This document shows positions 25,959-35,156 of a stretch of 64,000 nt of DNA, one piece after another. Every line of letters starts with the position of its first letter. Position 1 is the stretch's first letter. Below the pieces are notes generated by a model that did not search any database, had not been told where the DNA came from, and saw only the letters and a list, made by a program, of their open reading frames with translations. The DNA is from Microvirgula aerodenitrificans DSM 15089 (GTDB taxonomy: Bacteria > Pseudomonadota > Gammaproteobacteria > Burkholderiales > Aquaspirillaceae), in contig NZ_JHVK01000003.1 of assembly GCF_000620105.1 (NCBI RefSeq), forward strand, positions 203,529-267,528. Reading direction: 5' to 3'. A program made the position numbers and the translations under genes.

Positions 25959-27086
25959 ATGGAATCCAGACGACACCCGCTGACCAGTCCCAGCCTCGGC
26001 ACCCGCCGCGAGCTGACCAGCCTGCATTTCGGCGCCCCCGGCGCCGGGGGCAAGGTTTATATCCAGGCTTCGCTGCACGCCGACGAACTGCCCGGCATGC
26101 TGACCGCCTGGCACCTGCGCCAGCGGCTGACCGCGCTGGAGGCGGAAGGCCGCCTGCGCGGTGAAGTGACGCTGGTGCCGATGGCCAATCCGGTCGGCCT
26201 CGACCAGACCCTGCTCGGGGTACAGATCGGCCGCTTTGAACTCGGCTCCGGCCAGAACTTCAACCGCTACTATCCGGATCTCGCCGACGTGGTCCATGAC
26301 GCCGTCGCCGGCCGGCTCGGCGCCGATGCCGGCGCCAACGTGCGGCGGGTGCGGGAAGCGCTGGCCGCGGCCCTGGCGCGGATCGCGCCGCAGAACGAGC
26401 TGGACAGCCTGCGGCTGACGCTGATGCAGCTGGCAGCCGATGCCGACGTGGTGCTCGACCTGCACTGCGATTTCAACGCCGGCCTGCATCTGTACACGCT
26501 GACACCGATGTGGCCGGACTGCGAGCCGCTCGCCCGCTATCTGGGCTCGTGCGCACAGTTGCTGGCAACCGAGTCCGGCGACTCGCCATTCGACGAAGCC
26601 TGCTCCGGCTTCTGGCTGAAGCTGCAGACACGGGTCGCCGCCCGGACACCAGCCACGCCAATACCGCTGTCCTGCCTTGCGGTTACCGTCGAGCTGCGCG
26701 GCCAGGACTACGTCGACCACGCACTGGCCGCGCAGGACGCCGACGCCATCATCGCCTTCCTGACCCATCGCGGTCTGGTGGCCGGCACGCCGCCGCCGCT
26801 GCCGGCGCTGCGCCATCCGGCCACGCCGCTGGCCGGCTCGGAGCCCCTGCTCGCCCCGCACCCCGGTGTGATCGCCTTCCATCGTGCGGCCGGCGAGACC
26901 GTCGCCGCCGGTGACGCGGTGGCCGACATCATCGATCCGCTGGAAGGCCGGGTCAGCACGCTGACCGCGCCGCGTGCCGGCATGCTGTACGTTCGCGAGC
27001 TGCGGCATTACGCCACCACCGGCATGTGGGTCGCCAAGATTGCGACCGCGGAAGCCTTCAGAACCGGCAAGTTGCTGAGCGCATGA
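25959..27086 (+). CDS. Succinylglutamate desuccinylase/aspartoacylase family protein, AotO-like
   Basis: A 375-residue zinc hydrolase-fold protein of the M14/AstE-AspA family. Zinc ligands appear as HADE (IQASLHADELPG) and a later His in DLHCDF; QNFNRYYPD is part of the substrate pocket. A C-terminal beta-barrel-like region (about 280-375) resembles a biotinyl-lipoyl fold. The gene starts 26 bp after the binding-protein gene. In P. aeruginosa the aot arginine operon contains aotO of this family with an unsettled function. The assignment here combines family and context. Confidence 0.85.
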   Translation: MESRRHPLTSPSLGTRRELTSLHFGAPGAGGKVYIQASLHADELPGMLTAWHLRQRLTALEAEGRLRGEVTLVPMANPVGLDQTLLGVQIGRFELGSGQNFNRYYPDLADVVHDAVAGRLGADAGANVRRVREALAAALARIAPQNELDSLRLTLMQLAADADVVLDLHCDFNAGLHLYTLTPMWPDCEPLARYLGSCAQLLATESGDSPFDEACSGFWLKLQTRVAARTPATPIPLSCLAVTVELRGQDYVDHALAAQDADAIIAFLTHRGLVAGTPPPLPALRHPATPLAGSEPLLAPHPGVIAFHRAAGETVAAGDAVADIIDPLEGRVSTLTAPRAGMLYVRELRHYATTGMWVAKIATAEAFRTGKLLSA

Positions 27087-27365
27087 CCACCCCCGGTCAG
27101 GGGGCCGGCGCAGGCGGGCGCAGGCGCTGCGATGCACAACCGGATGTGCCGGCATGACGTCGCGTTTCGGGTTACACTCCGCACATTCCCGTCCCGTCCC
27201 GGCGTGCGCTCCACCCGGGGCGTGTGCCTCCTGCGCGTTGGCAACGCCTGGTGGCGAAGTTTTACCCGGCCCGGCCGATAAATCATGACGGGGCAATAGC
27301 CCGTACGACTTCGCCTCCCCGCCCTCGCCATCGCGAAGGCCCCGCCGACCACTGGCGGGAAGGGG

Positions 27366-28418
27366 TTGTCAGCAACCTCACGCATTGAACTCTCTGTGCC
27401 GACACCGCTCCGCAAACGCCCTTCCGCCCACGACAGCATCGCACCGCCGACCCGGCGCTACGGTTTCCTGTTATTGCCGCAGTTCTCGCTGTCCAGCTAC
27501 GCGCTGGCACTCGATGTGCTCGACTGCGCCAATGACCGGGCCAAGCGCCCGTTGTTCGAGATGCTGACCCTGTCGCTCGACGGCAACCGGGTACGCGCAG
27601 CGAACGGCGTGCAGATGGCCGTCGACCTGACACCGAAGACCGCGCCGAAGCTGGACGGGATTTTCCTGTTCTCCGACGACCTGTCCGTCGATGTCGACAT
27701 CGACGCGCTGTCGCAGGCGCTGTCGCCGTTCGCCCACGAACCGCTGCTGCTGGCCGGCATCGAGACCGGTGCCTACTGGATGGCGCGCGCCGGGCTGCTG
27801 AGCGGCTACCGGGCCACGATCCACTGGCAGGAAATGGCCCGCTTCTCCGAAGCGTTCGACGATGTGATCGTCAGCTCGAACCTGTTCGAGATCGACCGTG
27901 GCCGCGCTACCTGCGCCGGTGGTGCCGCGACGCTGGATTTCATGCTGGCGCTGATCAGCCAGCAGCATGGCAACGAGTTCGCCGCCGAGTTGTCCGAGCT
28001 GTTCAGCCTGGAACGCATCCGTCCCGGCAATGAACGCCAGCGCATTCCGCTGGCTACCCGCATCGGCGGCAGCCAGCCGAAACTGACCGAAGCCGTCAGC
28101 CTGATGGAAGCCAACATCGAGGAGCCGCTGTCAACCGATGACATCGCCTTCTATGTCGGCGTGTCGCGCCGCCAGCTCGAGCGGCTGTTCAAGCAGTATC
28201 TGAATACCGTGCCGTCGCGCTACTACCTTGAGCTGCGGCTGAACCGCGCCCGCCAGTCGCTGCAGCAAACCAGCAAGTCGATCGTGCAGATCGGCCTGTC
28301 GTGCGGCTTCTCCAGCGGCCCGCATTTCTCCAGCACCTACCGCAACCATTTCGGCATCACGCCGCGCGAGGAACGCGCGCAGCGCGCACTGCCGGGCCGG
28401 CACGCCGCCGAAGCCTGA
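27366..28418 (+). CDS. AraC/GlxA-family regulator, Pseudomonas ArgR-like
   Basis: A protein of up to 350 residues: an N-terminal DJ-1/GlxA-like domain (RRYGFLLLPQFSLSSYALALDVL) and a C-terminal AraC double helix-turn-helix (TDDIAFYVGVSRRQLERLFK; IVQIGLSCGFSSGPHFSSTYR). The C-terminal half closely resembles the arginine-responsive activator ArgR of Pseudomonas, and the gene stands after the AotJ- and AotO-like genes as argR does in the aot operon. The start is uncertain: TTG 27366 follows GGGAAGG, and GTG 27396 is in frame. A strong palindromic terminator follows at once. Confidence 0.87.
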   Translation: MSATSRIELSVPTPLRKRPSAHDSIAPPTRRYGFLLLPQFSLSSYALALDVLDCANDRAKRPLFEMLTLSLDGNRVRAANGVQMAVDLTPKTAPKLDGIFLFSDDLSVDVDIDALSQALSPFAHEPLLLAGIETGAYWMARAGLLSGYRATIHWQEMARFSEAFDDVIVSSNLFEIDRGRATCAGGAATLDFMLALISQQHGNEFAAELSELFSLERIRPGNERQRIPLATRIGGSQPKLTEAVSLMEANIEEPLSTDDIAFYVGVSRRQLERLFKQYLNTVPSRYYLELRLNRARQSLQQTSKSIVQIGLSCGFSSGPHFSSTYRNHFGITPREERAQRALPGRHAAEA

Positions 28419-28435
28419 TTCGCATGCCCCCGAGA

Positions 28436-28467
28436 TTGAAAAAAGCGCCCCGGGGCGCTTTTTTCAA
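28436..28467. terminator. Perfect 32-bp palindromic terminator
   Basis: A 16-bp arm (TTGAAAAAAGCGCCCC) pairs exactly with its neighbour, giving GC-rich stem and six-T runs on both strands. It ends the ArgR-like gene and also the leftward-facing side of the lipoprotein gene. Confidence 0.92.
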
Positions 28468-28479
28468 TCCATGACCGGC

Positions 28480-28842
28480 CTATTGCAGCAGATCGCCACC
28501 GACGCCCAGCAAGCGCGTCGCGGTGCCTCTGGTCATCTGCTTGCCGACCACCTTGTCATCCATGAACTGGACCAGCACGGCAGTATCGCCTTCGCGCCAC
28601 ATTGCCCCGCCGCCGTCGACGCCCATGAACTGGCCGCCGACCATCTGCGACGGCTCGCCGATGATTGCCGCCACCTCGCCACGGCTCATGCCGTCACGGA
28701 TCTGGTCATAGTTGGCGCTGGTCAGCCGGGTGGTGCCGCAACCGGCCAGCAGCGCCACCAGCAGCACGACGGCAATGACAATGGCCGCAAGTGCGTAGTA
28801 GCGGGCCCGGTTGTTGCCGGGTTTGTCGCAGCAGGAAGGCAT
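28480..28842 (-). CDS. Membrane-anchored DUF3862/SmpA-like protein
   Basis: A 120-residue protein with a hydrophobic segment (about residues 15-33) ending LLAGCG, which could be a lipobox far from the N-terminus or simply a membrane anchor. The rest has the DUF3862/OmlA-like pattern LTSANYDQIRDGMSRGEV...IIGEPS...W and VQFMDDKVVGK. Members are small envelope proteins of unknown function. AAGGAG precedes ATG 28842. It lies upstream of, and apart from, other genes and ends in the shared terminator. Confidence 0.8.
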   Translation of the reverse strand: MPSCCDKPGNNRARYYALAAIVIAVVLLVALLAGCGTTRLTSANYDQIRDGMSRGEVAAIIGEPSQMVGGQFMGVDGGGAMWREGDTAVLVQFMDDKVVGKQMTRGTATRLLGVGGDLLQ

Positions 28843-28897
28843 CGGGGGCTCCTTTTCCGGATGACGGGGGCGGCTGCCGATTATCCGCCCCGCCCGC

Positions 28898-31165
28898 TCA
28901 GTAATCCAGACCGAGGTACATGTAGCCGGTCAGCTGCCCCCCATCGGCATAGCCAAGGCCGATAAAGAACGGCCCCAGCAGGCTGTCGGCGACGGCAAAC
29001 ACCGAACCGGCCGGAATCCAGCGGTTGCGCTGGGTCAGCCCGTCCGGCGTGCCCCACACCCGTCCCGCTTCCAGCGACGCCCCCAGATACAAGCCGGTGC
29101 CGATCGCCGAGGGCAGCGTCGCCACCCGCCGGTAGCCCATCAGCCGCAGCAGCGCGGTACGGTCGCCAACCAGTTGCTCGTTCTTGTAACCGGACAGATT
29201 GAGAAAGCCCCCCAGCGAGAATGCATCGTCGCTCTTCAGGTCCTGCAGGTCGGAAATCGAACTGCCCTTCAGCGTGGCGCGGAACACGGTGTCCTTGTCC
29301 CACAGGAACGCCTTGTCCAGCCGCAGCTGCGCCGAATGCGAGGCCTCGCTCGCGCCCAGCGCCGGCACGCCCTTGTACGCGGATGCTGCCACCAGGAAGC
29401 CGTCGCGTGGCAGGCGCGGATTGTCGAACTGGTCGATCACCGCACTGGCGGTCAGGCCGCCGATCCGCTGCCGGGTCCGGTCGATGAAATTCGGGTCGCC
29501 AATGTCGCGCTCGACCCGGTCGTAGCCGGACACCACGCCCAGACGGACTTCGCCGTAGTTGCCGAGCGAGCGGCCGTACTCGACCGTGGCCCGCGCCGCT
29601 GCCAGGCGGAACTGGGCAGACTTGTCTCCGTTGGCGGTGTACAGCGTATACGGCCGATCGTGATAACCGATGCTGGCCGCCACGAAGTTGTTCGAATCGG
29701 CGGCAAACGGCTGGTAGAACTCCGTGCGCAAACCATTGTCCTTGCCGAGCACGATGCTGTTGCGCCACTCGCCCCCCGCCTCGTTCACCCAGCGCCGGGT
29801 ATGGCCAAAATACAGGTTGAAGGTCGAATCGCCTTCGGTTTCCCCGGCCAGTCCCATGCCGAAGCGCAGCACGTTCGGCGCAATGGCACGGTCCTCGGCC
29901 CGGACGTCCAGCGTGGTCGAGCCATCCTGGTCCTCGATCAGGCTGTAGTTCAGCCGCTCGTAGTCACCTGTCGCATAACGCGCGCGCAGGGTGTGATGAA
30001 AGGCTTCGGTATCCAGCGGTTTGCCAACCAGCGGTTCGACATCGGCCGCCAGCAGGGTCGGATTGGCGATCCGGGTTTTCTGCACCTTGACGTGGTCGAC
30101 AATCACCGGAGTCAGCGGCACGTCCCGATGGCGCTGCCAGGCCGAATACTCGTCCTCGCCGACCGACAGCCAGGCCAGATCGGCACGGCGCCGGGCAATG
30201 GCCTGCTGGCCGAGTTCGGCCAGTTCGCGACTGGCGCTGAAGTCGGCGCTGGTGTACTGGCCGAGATCGGGCCGGATGACGATATCGCGTGCATCGAGCA
30301 GTTTCATCTGCTGCGCCACATTCTGCTGCACGCCGATATTGGTACTCTGGGCAATGACGTCGAAGACGGTGCGGATCTGATCCTTCTTCAGCGCGCGGGT
30401 ACCGACATCGACCACGATCAGGATGTCGGCACACTGGTTCTTCAGGTTCTCGATCGGCAGCTGGCGCGCCAGACCGCCGTCGACCAGCAGGGTGTCCTTG
30501 TAGTCGACCGGCTCGAACAGTCCCGGCACCGCCATGCTTGCCCGCAGCGCGGTCGCCAGATCGCCACTGTTGAAGGTGACCGGCTGGCCGGTGATCAGGT
30601 CGGTCGCCATGGCCTGGAACGGAATCGGCAGCTTGCCGAAGTCCGGCACCCGCGCATCGCGCGCCAGCGAGCGGATGAACAGGTCGATTTCCTGCGAGTT
30701 GATCGCGCCACGCGGCAACCGCAACTGACCGTCGCTGAAACCGAAGCGCATGTTGAAATAGTTGACGAAGTCGTCTCGCTTGGCGCTGAACGGCACGTCG
30801 GCCCGATTCGGGCTGCCGGCCAGCATGCCGTCCCAGTCGGCATCGGCGAACGCTTTCTTCAGGGCCTCGATCGGCTGGCCGCTGGCATAGAAGCCGCCGA
30901 TCAGCGCACCGGCCGACGCGCCGGAAATACAGTCGACAGGGATGCGCATCCGTTCCAGCTCGGCAATCACGCCGAGGTGGGCGAAGCCGCGCGCGCCGCC
31001 GCCGCCGAGCACCAGCCCGACCCGGGGCCGGGGCGGCGCGGGACGGCTGTCGGCCCCCGTCGCCGGCGGCGCATCGTCAGCCATGGCGGGCGCGGCAAGC
31101 CCCCAGCCGCCCACGACCATCAGAAGCGAAACGAAGAAACAGCAGAAACGCGTAGGCAAGGGCAT
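28898..31165 (-). CDS. Patatin-like phospholipase with outer-membrane barrel (type Vd autotransporter, PlpD-like)
   Basis: A 755-residue protein: signal peptide (to about residue 29, PAMA-DD), patatin domain (about 48-330), POTRA-like linker (about 360-430) and a 16-strand BamA-type barrel (about 440-755) ending with aromatic YMYLGLDY. The Ser-Asp dyad is visible: GASAG with Ser84, and D in VDGGLARQ; the oxyanion loop is LGGGGARGF. PlpD of Pseudomonas aeruginosa is a secreted class A1 phospholipase of this build. Start 31165 gives a proper signal peptide, although its ribosome binding site is weak; starts at 31204 or 31222 are possible. Confidence 0.93.
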   Translation of the reverse strand: MPLPTRFCCFFVSLLMVVGGWGLAAPAMADDAPPATGADSRPAPPRPRVGLVLGGGGARGFAHLGVIAELERMRIPVDCISGASAGALIGGFYASGQPIEALKKAFADADWDGMLAGSPNRADVPFSAKRDDFVNYFNMRFGFSDGQLRLPRGAINSQEIDLFIRSLARDARVPDFGKLPIPFQAMATDLITGQPVTFNSGDLATALRASMAVPGLFEPVDYKDTLLVDGGLARQLPIENLKNQCADILIVVDVGTRALKKDQIRTVFDVIAQSTNIGVQQNVAQQMKLLDARDIVIRPDLGQYTSADFSASRELAELGQQAIARRRADLAWLSVGEDEYSAWQRHRDVPLTPVIVDHVKVQKTRIANPTLLAADVEPLVGKPLDTEAFHHTLRARYATGDYERLNYSLIEDQDGSTTLDVRAEDRAIAPNVLRFGMGLAGETEGDSTFNLYFGHTRRWVNEAGGEWRNSIVLGKDNGLRTEFYQPFAADSNNFVAASIGYHDRPYTLYTANGDKSAQFRLAAARATVEYGRSLGNYGEVRLGVVSGYDRVERDIGDPNFIDRTRQRIGGLTASAVIDQFDNPRLPRDGFLVAASAYKGVPALGASEASHSAQLRLDKAFLWDKDTVFRATLKGSSISDLQDLKSDDAFSLGGFLNLSGYKNEQLVGDRTALLRLMGYRRVATLPSAIGTGLYLGASLEAGRVWGTPDGLTQRNRWIPAGSVFAVADSLLGPFFIGLGYADGGQLTGYMYLGLDY

Positions 31166-31346
31166 GCAGAACCAGTAAGGGTGGATACGACCGCGGTGGG
31201 CCATGACATGCCGATCCGGCATGCGTCAGGTCGGCATTATATTGAACGGGAGCGGATTTTCCCGCCCCGCGTCAGTCGCATCGGCGTCGATGCTGCCGCT
31301 GGCAGGTTACAATCCGCTGTCCGCCTCCCGACTCCAGATACCCCGC

Positions 31347-31946
31347 ATGTTCCCGAAACTCGTATTGGCATCGAACAATGCCGGCAAGCTCAAAGAATTT
31401 TCCGCCCTGCTCGCACCGCTCGGCATCGGTGAAGTGATCCCGCAAGGACAGCTTGATGTTCCCGAAACCGACGAGCCGTTTTCCACCTTCCTGGAAAACG
31501 CGCTGCGCAAGGCCCGCCACGCCAGCCGGCTGACCGGCCTGCCGGCACTGGCAGACGATTCCGGCCTGTGTGTCGATGCACTCGGCGGCCAGCCCGGCGT
31601 GCTGTCGGCCCGCTATGCCGGCGAACCGAAATCCGATGCGCGCAACAACCAGAAACTGCTCGACGAGCTGGGGGATCGCACCGATCGCGCCGGTCACTAC
31701 TACTGCGTACTGGTGCTGGTCCGCCATGCCGACGACCCGCAGCCCATCGTCGCCGATGCGCTGTGGCGTGGCGAGATCCTCCGTGCGGCGCGCGGCGATG
31801 GCGGTTTCGGCTACGATCCGCTGTTCTGGCTGGCCGGGCATGACTGCTCGGTGGCCGAGCTCGATCCGGTGATCAAGAACCGTGACAGCCATCGCGGCCA
31901 GGCACTCGCGGCGCTGGTGAGCAAGCTCGGGGCTGTTGCCCGGTGA
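31347..31946 (+). CDS. rdgB: Non-canonical purine NTP pyrophosphatase, RdgB/HAM1 family
   Basis: A 199-residue house-cleaning enzyme that hydrolyses dITP, ITP and XTP to monophosphates. The N-terminal motif LASNNAGKLKEF, the metal-site ALADDSGLCVDAL and the substrate strand GFGYDPLFW are all present. The start at 31347 gives the usual length. The stop overlaps the GTG start of hemW (GTGA), and rdgB-hemW-ridA form a compact operon. Confidence 0.96.
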   Translation: MFPKLVLASNNAGKLKEFSALLAPLGIGEVIPQGQLDVPETDEPFSTFLENALRKARHASRLTGLPALADDSGLCVDALGGQPGVLSARYAGEPKSDARNNQKLLDELGDRTDRAGHYYCVLVLVRHADDPQPIVADALWRGEILRAARGDGGFGYDPLFWLAGHDCSVAELDPVIKNRDSHRGQALAALVSKLGAVAR

Positions 31947-33136
31947 GCACGACCCTGGCCCTGCCCGGCGCCTCGGGCTGGCGGCTGGATGCACCGCCGC
32001 CGCTGTCGCTGTACGTCCATATCCCGTGGTGTATCCGCAAGTGCCCGTACTGCGATTTCAACTCGCATCAGGTCCGGGATGACCTGGACGAGACGCGCTA
32101 TGTCGATGCGCTGCTGGCCGATCTCGATTGCGCGCTGCCGCTGGTCTGGGGACGCCCGCTGCGGACCATTTTCATCGGCGGCGGCACGCCGAGCCTGTTC
32201 TCCGCCGAGGCCATCGACCGGCTGCTGTCCGGCGTGCGGGCGCGGCTGCGACTCGACCCCGATGCCGAGATCACGCTGGAAGCCAACCCGGGCACGGCCG
32301 AAGCCGGCCGTTTCCGCGACTATCGCGCTGCTGGCATCAACCGGCTGTCGATCGGCATCCAGAGCTTCGATGCCCGCTACCTGACTGCGCTCGGTCGCGT
32401 GCATGACAGCCGCGAGGCACACCATGCCGCCGATCTGGCCGCCGATATCTTCGGCAATTTCAACCTCGATCTGATGTATGCACTGCCGCGCCAGTCGCTG
32501 GCCGATGCCCTGGCCGATGTCGATGCGGCGCTGGCCCATGCACCGACCCATCTGTCCTGCTATCACCTGACCATCGAACCGAACACGCTGTTCGCCCGCC
32601 ATGTTCCGGCCAAACTGCCGGACGACGACACCTCGGCCGACATGCAGGAGGCCATCGAGGCCAGACTGGCCCGGGCCGGTTTCGAGCACTACGAAACGTC
32701 GGCGTTCTGTCGCCCCGGCCGGGCCGGCCGTCACAACCTGAACTACTGGGGTTTTGGCGACTACATCGGCATCGGCGCCGGCGCGCATGGCAAGATCACC
32801 CTGCACGACCGTGTCCTGCGGCAGATGCGTCACAAGCAACCGGCCGCCTACCTGCAGGCAGTCGGGCGCGGCGAACCGGTACAGAACGAGCACGAGGTCG
32901 CACTGGCCGACCTGCCGTTCGAGTTCATGATGAACGCGCTGCGGCTGATCGACGGCGTGCCGAGTTCGCTATTTGGCGAACGAACTGGTCTGCCGCTGGC
33001 ACGCATAGCCCGCCCGCTCGGCGAAGCGGTCGAGCGCGGCCTGCTCGATCCGGATCCGACCCGGCTGCGGCCCACGCTGCAGGGCCAGCGTTTCCTGAAT
33101 GATCTACTCACCCTGTTTCTTCGAGAGGAAAACTGA
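31943..33136 (+). CDS. hemW: Radical SAM heme chaperone HemW
   Basis: A 397-residue radical SAM protein related to oxygen-independent coproporphyrinogen oxidase. The cluster motif CxxxCxxC is at C30, C34 and C37 and is followed by DF rather than the extra Cys of true HemN, which identifies HemW, a heme-binding chaperone for respiratory enzymes. GGGTPSLF and GIQSFD are family motifs. It starts with GTG inside the rdgB stop codon and ends one base before ridA. Confidence 0.94.
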   Translation: MSTTLALPGASGWRLDAPPPLSLYVHIPWCIRKCPYCDFNSHQVRDDLDETRYVDALLADLDCALPLVWGRPLRTIFIGGGTPSLFSAEAIDRLLSGVRARLRLDPDAEITLEANPGTAEAGRFRDYRAAGINRLSIGIQSFDARYLTALGRVHDSREAHHAADLAADIFGNFNLDLMYALPRQSLADALADVDAALAHAPTHLSCYHLTIEPNTLFARHVPAKLPDDDTSADMQEAIEARLARAGFEHYETSAFCRPGRAGRHNLNYWGFGDYIGIGAGAHGKITLHDRVLRQMRHKQPAAYLQAVGRGEPVQNEHEVALADLPFEFMMNALRLIDGVPSSLFGERTGLPLARIARPLGEAVERGLLDPDPTRLRPTLQGQRFLNDLLTLFLREEN

Positions 33137-33137
33137 A

Positions 33138-33518
33138 ATGGCAGAAAAACACATCATCCATACCGATCGCGCTCCCGCCGCCATTGGCGCGTATTCGCAA
33201 GCCGTCCGCGTCGGCGACATCGTCTACCTATCCGGCCAGATCCCGCTTGACCCGGCCAGCATGCAGCTGGTCGACGGTATCGAAGCCCAGGTCCATCAGG
33301 TGTTTACCAACCTGAAGGCCGTGACCGAAGCCGCCGGCGGCTCGCTCGACCATATCGTCAAACTGAATATCTTCCTTACGGATCTGGGCCATTTCGCTAA
33401 AGTGAATGAAATCATGGGCCAGTATTTCCAGCAGCCGTACCCGGCACGTGCCGCGGTCGGCGTGGCCGCGCTGCCGAAGGGCGCGCTGGTCGAGGCGGAA
33501 GGCGTAATGGCACTGTAA
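33138..33518 (+). CDS. ridA: 2-iminobutanoate/2-iminopropanoate deaminase RidA
   Basis: A 126-residue trimeric enamine/imine deaminase that removes reactive 2-aminoacrylate released by PLP enzymes. Typical motifs are [21 protein letters not shown] and [13 protein letters not shown], the last containing the essential Arg. It is the third gene of the rdgB-hemW-ridA operon, with its ATG two bases after hemW and GAGAGG upstream. Confidence 0.96.
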   Translation: MAEKHIIHTDRAPAAIGAYSQAVRVGDIVYLSGQIPLDPASMQLVDGIEAQVHQVFTNLKAVTEAAGGSLDHIVKLNIFLTDLGHFAKVNEIMGQYFQQPYPARAAVGVAALPKGALVEAEGVMAL

Positions 33519-33569
33519 GCCGCCCTCTCCCGCGGCGGGCAGTTCCCTTGTCAGCAGTCTGGAGCCGAA

Positions 33570-35156
33570 ATGCGTGCCATCCTGTTGTTCTGGCTGTTCC
33601 TGCTCGCCGCCACACCACTCCGGGCGGCGGACGCGGCCCCTGTCGCCACGACAGCCACGGCCGCCCCGCCGCCGGCTACCCTGCGCATCGACAATCGCGA
33701 CGTGGTGGTGTTTCGCAGCGTGCTGCTTGGCTATCCGCCTGCAGAGCGGGCCGCCGCCGCGAACTCGCGGGTCGAACAGGTTCTGGAGCGCCACCCGGAC
33801 GGCAAACTGCAAACGCGCGAACTGCCGCAGGGCACGTCGATCCAGATCGATGACCGCTTCCTGTTCATGGTCGGCCCCGGTGACGCCGATGCGCTGACCG
33901 GCGAAACCCGCGCCGACGTGGTCCGCCACGCGCTGACCACCCTGAACACCCTGATGACCGAGCGGCGCGAACTGCGCTCGCCGGCCCGCTTCCTGTTTGC
34001 CCTGTTGCGCTCGGTGCTGATCCTGCTTGGTGTCGCGCTGGCGCTGACCGCCGGCGCCAGGGCCACGGCCAGTGCGCGGCGGCTGGCCGAAACCCGCCTG
34101 ACCGGCAACCATTTGCTGTTCCGTATACCGTTCTGGCAACGCGCAGTGCGCGGTACGGTGCGGCTGGCCAGTGCACTCTGGGTCCTTGCCGTGCTCTATA
34201 TCGGACTGTCGATGCTGCTGTCGACCTTCCCGATCACCCGTGCCTGGGGCGAGGCCCTCGATGTGACCCTGCTCGGTTTTGCGCTGCGCATCGGTCTGGC
34301 CACCGTCGACGCCCTGCCCGGCATCGGCGTGGTGCTGGTCATCATCGTCCTGACGCGCTGGGCCGTGCAGATCGTCCACTACCTGCTGTCCCGGGTCGAA
34401 AGCGGCGAGCTGACCCTGCCCCTGTTCGATCAGGACACCGCCGGGACGACGCGCAAGCTCCTGATCGTTGCCCTGTGGCTGTTTGCGCTGGCAATGATGT
34501 ATCCGTATTTCCCCGGCGCCAACACCGATGCCTTCAAGGGGCTGTCGGTGGTGATCGGCCTGATGGTGTCGCTCGGCGCATCGAGCGTGGTCGGCCAGTT
34601 CGCCAGCGGGCTGATCCTGATCTACTCGCACGCGATCCGTCCCGGTGAATACGTGTCGGTTGGCGAGATCGAAGGCACGGTCGCCAATATCGGTCTGTTC
34701 GCGACCAAGATCCACACCAATCTGCGCGAGGAAGTCAGCATTCCGAACTCGGTGCTGGTCAGCCAGAGCGTCAAGAATTTCTCCCGCCTCGCGCACGATG
34801 GCGGCGTGATCCAGCTGGTCACGCTGACCATCGGCTACGGCACGCCATGGCGCCAGGTCGAGGCAATGCTGCTGATGGCCGCCGATCGCACCAGCGGCGT
34901 GCGCCGAGACCCGAAACCGTTCGTATTCCAGACCCGGCTGTCGGACTACTATGTCGAATACAGCCTGCGCGTGGCGCTGGACGAACCGCGTGAGCGGCTG
35001 CGCATTCTCGACGAGCTGCACAGCCACATTCTCGACGTGTTCAACGAGTACGGCGTGCAGATCACCTCGCCGAACTACGAGGACGACCCGCACACGCCAC
35101 AGATGGTGGCACCGGAAGACTGGTATCCGCCGCCGGCCCGCCGCCCGCCGGCCTGA
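33570..35156 (+). CDS. MscS-family mechanosensitive channel with N-terminal export signal
   Basis: A 528-residue membrane protein. A signal peptide (MRAILLFWLFLLAATPLRA) leads to a periplasmic domain (about 20-140), then about five transmembrane helices. The MscS core contains the pore helix region GASSVVGQFASGLILI, followed by the cytoplasmic beta domain with RPGEYVSVGEIEGTV and NSVLVSQSVKNFS. Such long MscS relatives open under membrane tension to release solutes. The gene ends stop-to-stop with the convergent DMT gene (TGATCA). Confidence 0.9.
   Translation: MRAILLFWLFLLAATPLRAADAAPVATTATAAPPPATLRIDNRDVVVFRSVLLGYPPAERAAAANSRVEQVLERHPDGKLQTRELPQGTSIQIDDRFLFMVGPGDADALTGETRADVVRHALTTLNTLMTERRELRSPARFLFALLRSVLILLGVALALTAGARATASARRLAETRLTGNHLLFRIPFWQRAVRGTVRLASALWVLAVLYIGLSMLLSTFPITRAWGEALDVTLLGFALRIGLATVDALPGIGVVLVIIVLTRWAVQIVHYLLSRVESGELTLPLFDQDTAGTTRKLLIVALWLFALAMMYPYFPGANTDAFKGLSVVIGLMVSLGASSVVGQFASGLILIYSHAIRPGEYVSVGEIEGTVANIGLFATKIHTNLREEVSIPNSVLVSQSVKNFSRLAHDGGVIQLVTLTIGYGTPWRQVEAMLLMAADRTSGVRRDPKPFVFQTRLSDYYVEYSLRVALDEPRERLRILDELHSHILDVFNEYGVQITSPNYEDDPHTPQMVAPEDWYPPPARRPPA

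Noticed and set aside
29174-31432. A 752-codon plus-strand frame
   Set aside because: Shadow of the patatin autotransporter gene, which has catalytic motifs, a signal peptide and a barrel end on the minus strand.
33228-35093. A 621-codon minus-strand frame
   Set aside because: Antisense to ridA and the MscS gene; repetitive Gln/His/Arg composition and no family pattern.
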